The translations under genes were made by a program, and so were the position numbers. From assembly GCA_017445115.1 (NCBI GenBank), contig JAFSUU010000001.1, positions 1 to 23,530 of the forward strand: a DNA stretch of 23,530 nt. The letters are read 5' to 3'. The notes below the pieces were generated by a model. That model was given only the letters and a program-made list of their open reading frames with translations. It had not been told where the DNA came from and ran no database searches. The stretch is from Clostridia bacterium (GTDB lineage: Bacteria; Bacillota_A; Clostridia; Oscillospirales; CAG-272). The stretch's first letter is position 1, and each line of letters starts with the position of its first letter. This document shows positions 20,416 through 23,530 of this stretch, piece after piece.

Positions 20416-23400
20416 ATGAGTAAAAAGATTCTGCGAAGAGAACCGATAGACCGGATCGAGGCAGACATCAAGTTCGGTCTAACCGAAGAACAGGTCTCCG
20501 AGAGGAAGAAAAAGGGGTACGCCAACGTCACGGTCGACCCGAATGAAAAAAGCACGGCGAAGATAATCGCGGGCAACCTTTTCACTTTCTTCAACACGGT
20601 GCTGTTCTCTATTGCGATAGTTTTCATAGGATTTATTATCTATTTTATGTCGATAGGCCGCAGCGACATCGTCGACAAGTATTTCGGCTTTTCGAAATTC
20701 GTATTCCTGATCCCGGCGATAATGAACGTCGCAATGGGATCGATCCAGGAGATCCACAGTCTTAAAGTGATCAAGAACCTGCGGATCGTCACCGAGACGA
20801 AGAGCCGTGTTATCCGCGGCGGAAAGACCGAAACTCTTGACGCGGGAGAGATCGTCATCGACGACGTCGTAGCGCTCAGCGCCGGCGACCAGGCGACGGC
20901 GGACCTTCTCGTCTGCGAGGGCGAGGTCTTCGTCGACGAGTCTATGCTGACCGGCGAGTCGGATCACGTAAAAAAGCTTCCCGGCGACACGATCCTTTCC
21001 GGTTCGTCGGTGATAGTCGGAAACGCGAAGTGCCGCGCCTCCGAAGTCGGCAACGATACCTACGCCGCGAAGCTGACAGGTAAGGTCAAGAGCGGAGCAC
21101 GCCACAAATCGGAGCTTATGACCTCCATTATGAAGATAATGAAGGCGCTGACCGTCGCGCTCGTGGTGGTGCTGATAACAGTCACGATCACTCTCGTCAT
21201 CAAGATCGCGAAAAGCGGCGGCGACCCGACGATCTGGGACGGGCTCACACTCTCGGTCAGCGATCCTCTGACGTGGGGACTTATCGTACTGACGGGCGGC
21301 TCGTTCGGAATAGGCATCATCCCGTCCGGCCTCGTTCTTACGACGTCGGTCGCCTTGATGGTCTCCATCGCACAGCTTGCGAAAAAGAAAACTCTTATTC
21401 AGGAACTTTATTCTCTCGAAAATCTTTCGAGAATTGACGTTATATGCCTCGACAAGACGGGAACTCTGACAGACGGCACGATGAACGTGTGCGACGTAAA
21501 ATACTTCGTCCCTGAATCCGACATCGAGCGGTATGCAAAAGATCTTGTCGGGACTGCGGGCGAGCGCAACGCGACAATGGAGGCGGTCTATCAGAAATTC
21601 GGGATCAACGAGACCCCGGATATCGCCGAGACGATACCGTTTTCAAGCGCAACGAAGTATTCCGGCGTCGTTTATAGGGACGGAATGCGCGTGCTGATGG
21701 GCGCGCCTGAATATCTGATCCCCGCAGAGGACGAAAGACTCTCCTTTGCAGTCGAATGCGCAAAGGACGGAAAACGCGTGATCGCGCTGACGGCAGACGG
21801 AGAACTCGCCGCGTTCATAGTAATAGAAGACCACATCCGCGACACGGCGCCCGACACACTTCGCTTCTTCCGTGAAAACGGAGTCACCGTAAAAGTCATA
21901 TCCGGCGACAACCCGCTGACCGTCAGCAAGATAGCACAAAATTGCGGCATCAAAAACGCCGACAGATACATTTCTCTCGCGGGCGTTCCGCTTGAAGATA
22001 TTCCCGAGATCGCCGAGGACTACACCGTCTTCGCGAGAGTTTCTCCCGAACAGAAGGAAGCGCTCGTCGTGGCGCTCCAGGCGCGCGGTCACAAAGTCGC
22101 GATGACCGGCGACGGCGTCAACGACATCCTCGCGCTGCGCAAATCCGACTCCTCGATCACGTTCGCAAAGGCGACTGAAGCGGCTAAATCCTGTTCCGAC
22201 GTCGTTCTTCTCGACAACGATTTTTCACACCTCAAAGAAGTCGTCGGCGAAGGCAGACGAGTGATCGGAAACATAGAGAAGACCGCGGTCCTCTACCTGA
22301 TGAAGTCGATCGCGACGATCATCCTCGCATTCGCGCTGATCCCTCTGACAAAAGGTCAGATGTGGTTCCAGATCGAAAATATGTATATGCTTGAAGCCGC
22401 GATCATCGGTACCGGCGGATTCCTTCTCTCGCTCGAACCGCGACGCAACCCGATCAAAGGCGCGTTTATCAAGAACATCTCATACCAGGCGATCGCCGCG
22501 GGAATTCTTGCGGCGGCGGCGATCCTGCTTCCGATCGCCCTGAACGCGCTTCCGAAATATCTGGGCCTTGCGCCTTATGTATCCGACATCAACATACGTC
22601 CGATGATGACGGTGATGTTGACCATCGCGGGATTTGTCGTCGTCTTCTCGATGTGTATCCCGTTCAACAAATACCGGACGCTGACTCTCGTCGCTCTCGC
22701 AGGCGTTGCGATCGTCCTCGGCTTCATGCTCCCGTCGTCCTTCGTCGGAGGACATACTCTCGGAGCCGACGCTTTCCATTTCAACTCCGCCGCGGGGCAG
22801 ACGATCTTCGACTCGCAGTTTTTACAAGAGCTTTTCCGTCCGTGGAATTCACAGGTCATCCGGGATTTCGTCCACGACGAAAACAACTTCTTCGTGCTGC
22901 GTCTGTTCATGTTCATAGCCGTCCCCTCATTCATCCTCACCAGGTTTGCGCTTGAAAACCTCGTCAGAAAGAATTACGGCAAGGACGTCAAAAAAGGCCG
23001 CGCGTTCAGGATCGCGCGCCGGTTGATGCTCGCATCCGGCTTCGTTCTGTTCCTTCGCGCCTTCATCTCGTTCATCGAAATGATCGCGAAGTCAAGATAT
23101 ATGGTCAACGTTTCCGACGATATGGGTATTCTTGCCTCGGCATCGACGGCGATCAATATTTTCTACATTCTTTCGTATCTCGTGATCGGTTACTTCGGAT
23201 ACAAGCTCTGGAAAGATCCGACGAAACGGAATATCAAGATCGCGTTTGGAATGGCTATGGCTCTGGTCTTTTTGAGCGGCGCAAGCGTGATAATGTCTCA
23301 CCGTCTCGTTCAAGGTGAAGACCTCCTCATCGTAACGGATAACATCGTGATCCTTCTGCTGACAGCAGCGTACGTCATCGGCGCGGTGATAGTCAGAGCG

Positions 23401-23439
23401 AATTACAATCTCGGCCTGCTTAAACCGAGAGATAAATAA
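20416..23439 (+). CDS. P-type cation-transporting ATPase, CtpE-like, with extra C-terminal membrane segments
   Basis: An ATP-driven cation pump of the inner membrane; the ion is not certain (Ca2+ has been proposed for CtpE relatives). ATG 20416 is chosen over TTG 20398 because AAGAGG lies 6 bases upstream. Product about 1007 aa. Actuator motif TGES (179-182), phosphorylation motif DKTGT (Asp346) and hinge GDGVND (565-570) are intact. M1-M4 occur before the catalytic part; M4 carries PSG (303-305) where Ca2+ and Mg2+ pumps usually have PEG(L). After the P domain I count about ten hydrophobic segments rather than six. The last four or so lie beyond residue ~830, behind a polar ~60-residue loop. 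Family relatives I know are nearer 750-900 residues. It stands alone with its own promoter and terminator, divergent from the pyr operon. Confidence 0.92.
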   Translation: MSKKILRREPIDRIEADIKFGLTEEQVSERKKKGYANVTVDPNEKSTAKIIAGNLFTFFNTVLFSIAIVFIGFIIYFMSIGRSDIVDKYFGFSKFVFLIPAIMNVAMGSIQEIHSLKVIKNLRIVTETKSRVIRGGKTETLDAGEIVIDDVVALSAGDQATADLLVCEGEVFVDESMLTGESDHVKKLPGDTILSGSSVIVGNAKCRASEVGNDTYAAKLTGKVKSGARHKSELMTSIMKIMKALTVALVVVLITVTITLVIKIAKSGGDPTIWDGLTLSVSDPLTWGLIVLTGGSFGIGIIPSGLVLTTSVALMVSIAQLAKKKTLIQELYSLENLSRIDVICLDKTGTLTDGTMNVCDVKYFVPESDIERYAKDLVGTAGERNATMEAVYQKFGINETPDIAETIPFSSATKYSGVVYRDGMRVLMGAPEYLIPAEDERLSFAVECAKDGKRVIALTADGELAAFIVIEDHIRDTAPDTLRFFRENGVTVKVISGDNPLTVSKIAQNCGIKNADRYISLAGVPLEDIPEIAEDYTVFARVSPEQKEALVVALQARGHKVAMTGDGVNDILALRKSDSSITFAKATEAAKSCSDVVLLDNDFSHLKEVVGEGRRVIGNIEKTAVLYLMKSIATIILAFALIPLTKGQMWFQIENMYMLEAAIIGTGGFLLSLEPRRNPIKGAFIKNISYQAIAAGILAAAAILLPIALNALPKYLGLAPYVSDINIRPMMTVMLTIAGFVVVFSMCIPFNKYRTLTLVALAGVAIVLGFMLPSSFVGGHTLGADAFHFNSAAGQTIFDSQFLQELFRPWNSQVIRDFVHDENNFFVLRLFMFIAVPSFILTRFALENLVRKNYGKDVKKGRAFRIARRLMLASGFVLFLRAFISFIEMIAKSRYMVNVSDDMGILASASTAINIFYILSYLVIGYFGYKLWKDPTKRNIKIAFGMAMALVFLSGASVIMSHRLVQGEDLLIVTDNIVILLLTAAYVIGAVIVRANYNLGLLKPRDK

Positions 23440-23444
23440 AGCCA

Positions 23445-23473
23445 AAAAAGCCGCTTCGATGAAGCGGCTTTTT
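23445..23473. terminator. Terminator of the P-type ATPase gene, potentially bidirectional
   Basis: AAAAAGCCGCTTC (23445-23457) pairs perfectly with GAAGCGGCTTTTT (23461-23473) around a GAT loop. It begins 5 bases after the ATPase stop. The A-run on one side and T-run on the other allow use in either direction. Confidence 0.92.
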
Positions 23474-23496
23474 CTGAAAACGGTTTTTGAAGGGGC

Positions 23497-23530
23497 GCGG
23501 GGAAACTTTTTTACAAAAAAGTTTCCCCGC
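23497..23530. repeat. Long palindrome cut by the window edge
   Basis: GCGGGGAAACTTTTTT (23497-23512) is followed after AC by its exact reverse complement (23515-23530), so the arm is at least 16 bp. The preceding GGGGC (23492-23496) has its partner outside the window. It may be a second terminator of a convergent gene or a dispersed repeat unit. Confidence 0.75.

Overview
The window looks like chromosome from a gut- or rumen-type clostridium (Bacillota, Oscillospiraceae-like). This rests on a PyrR-style pyrimidine leader, a pyrK/pyrD pair, a pyruvate phosphate dikinase gene, strong AGGAGG-type ribosome sites, and a palindromic repeat whose translation I associate from memory with Oscillospiraceae proteins. 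Placement below class level is inference. Most of the window is of moderate to high GC. One block (about 3977-7647) is visibly AT-rich.

Region 1 (1-1208, + strand) is the 3' end of ppdK, closed by a strong intrinsic terminator. Region 2 (1249-11255, + strand) is a defence island: a palindrome and an exact-consensus promoter, then fic, hsdM, a small winged-helix gene, a HEPN-like gene, hsdS, an HNH-like gene broken by one stop codon, a two-helix membrane protein gene, and hsdR. Behind hsdR lie the remains of a Bro-N gene and a terminator. HsdR, HsdM and HsdS would form a type I restriction-modification enzyme. The AT-rich genes between hsdM and hsdR look like an exchanged cassette that carries the specificity subunit plus accessory genes. 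HsdM carries an in-frame palindromic repeat near its C-terminus.

Region 3 (11291-20201, - strand) is a nearly complete UMP biosynthesis operon in the order pyrC-carB-pyrK-pyrD-pyrF-pyrE-pyrB-pyrI, with very tight or overlapping junctions. carA is not in the window. carB is open along its full length except for one in-frame TAG at codon 567, in place of a conserved tyrosine. The promoter (TTGACA-17-TAGAAT) is followed by a leader that can be drawn as a three-state attenuator: a hairpin with a CAGAGA hexaloop of the kind PyrR binds, a 12-bp antiterminator, and a terminator with seven U just before pyrC.

Region 4 (20344-23530, + strand) is a divergent gene for a large P-type cation ATPase (about 1007 residues) with extra C-terminal membrane segments. 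It is followed by a terminator and a long palindrome cut by the window edge.

The points most worth following up are the pyr leader, the amber codon in carB, the Fic/palindrome head of the restriction operon with its HEPN and membrane accessory genes, and the repeat inside hsdM. All function calls come from reading motifs by eye; no database search was run.
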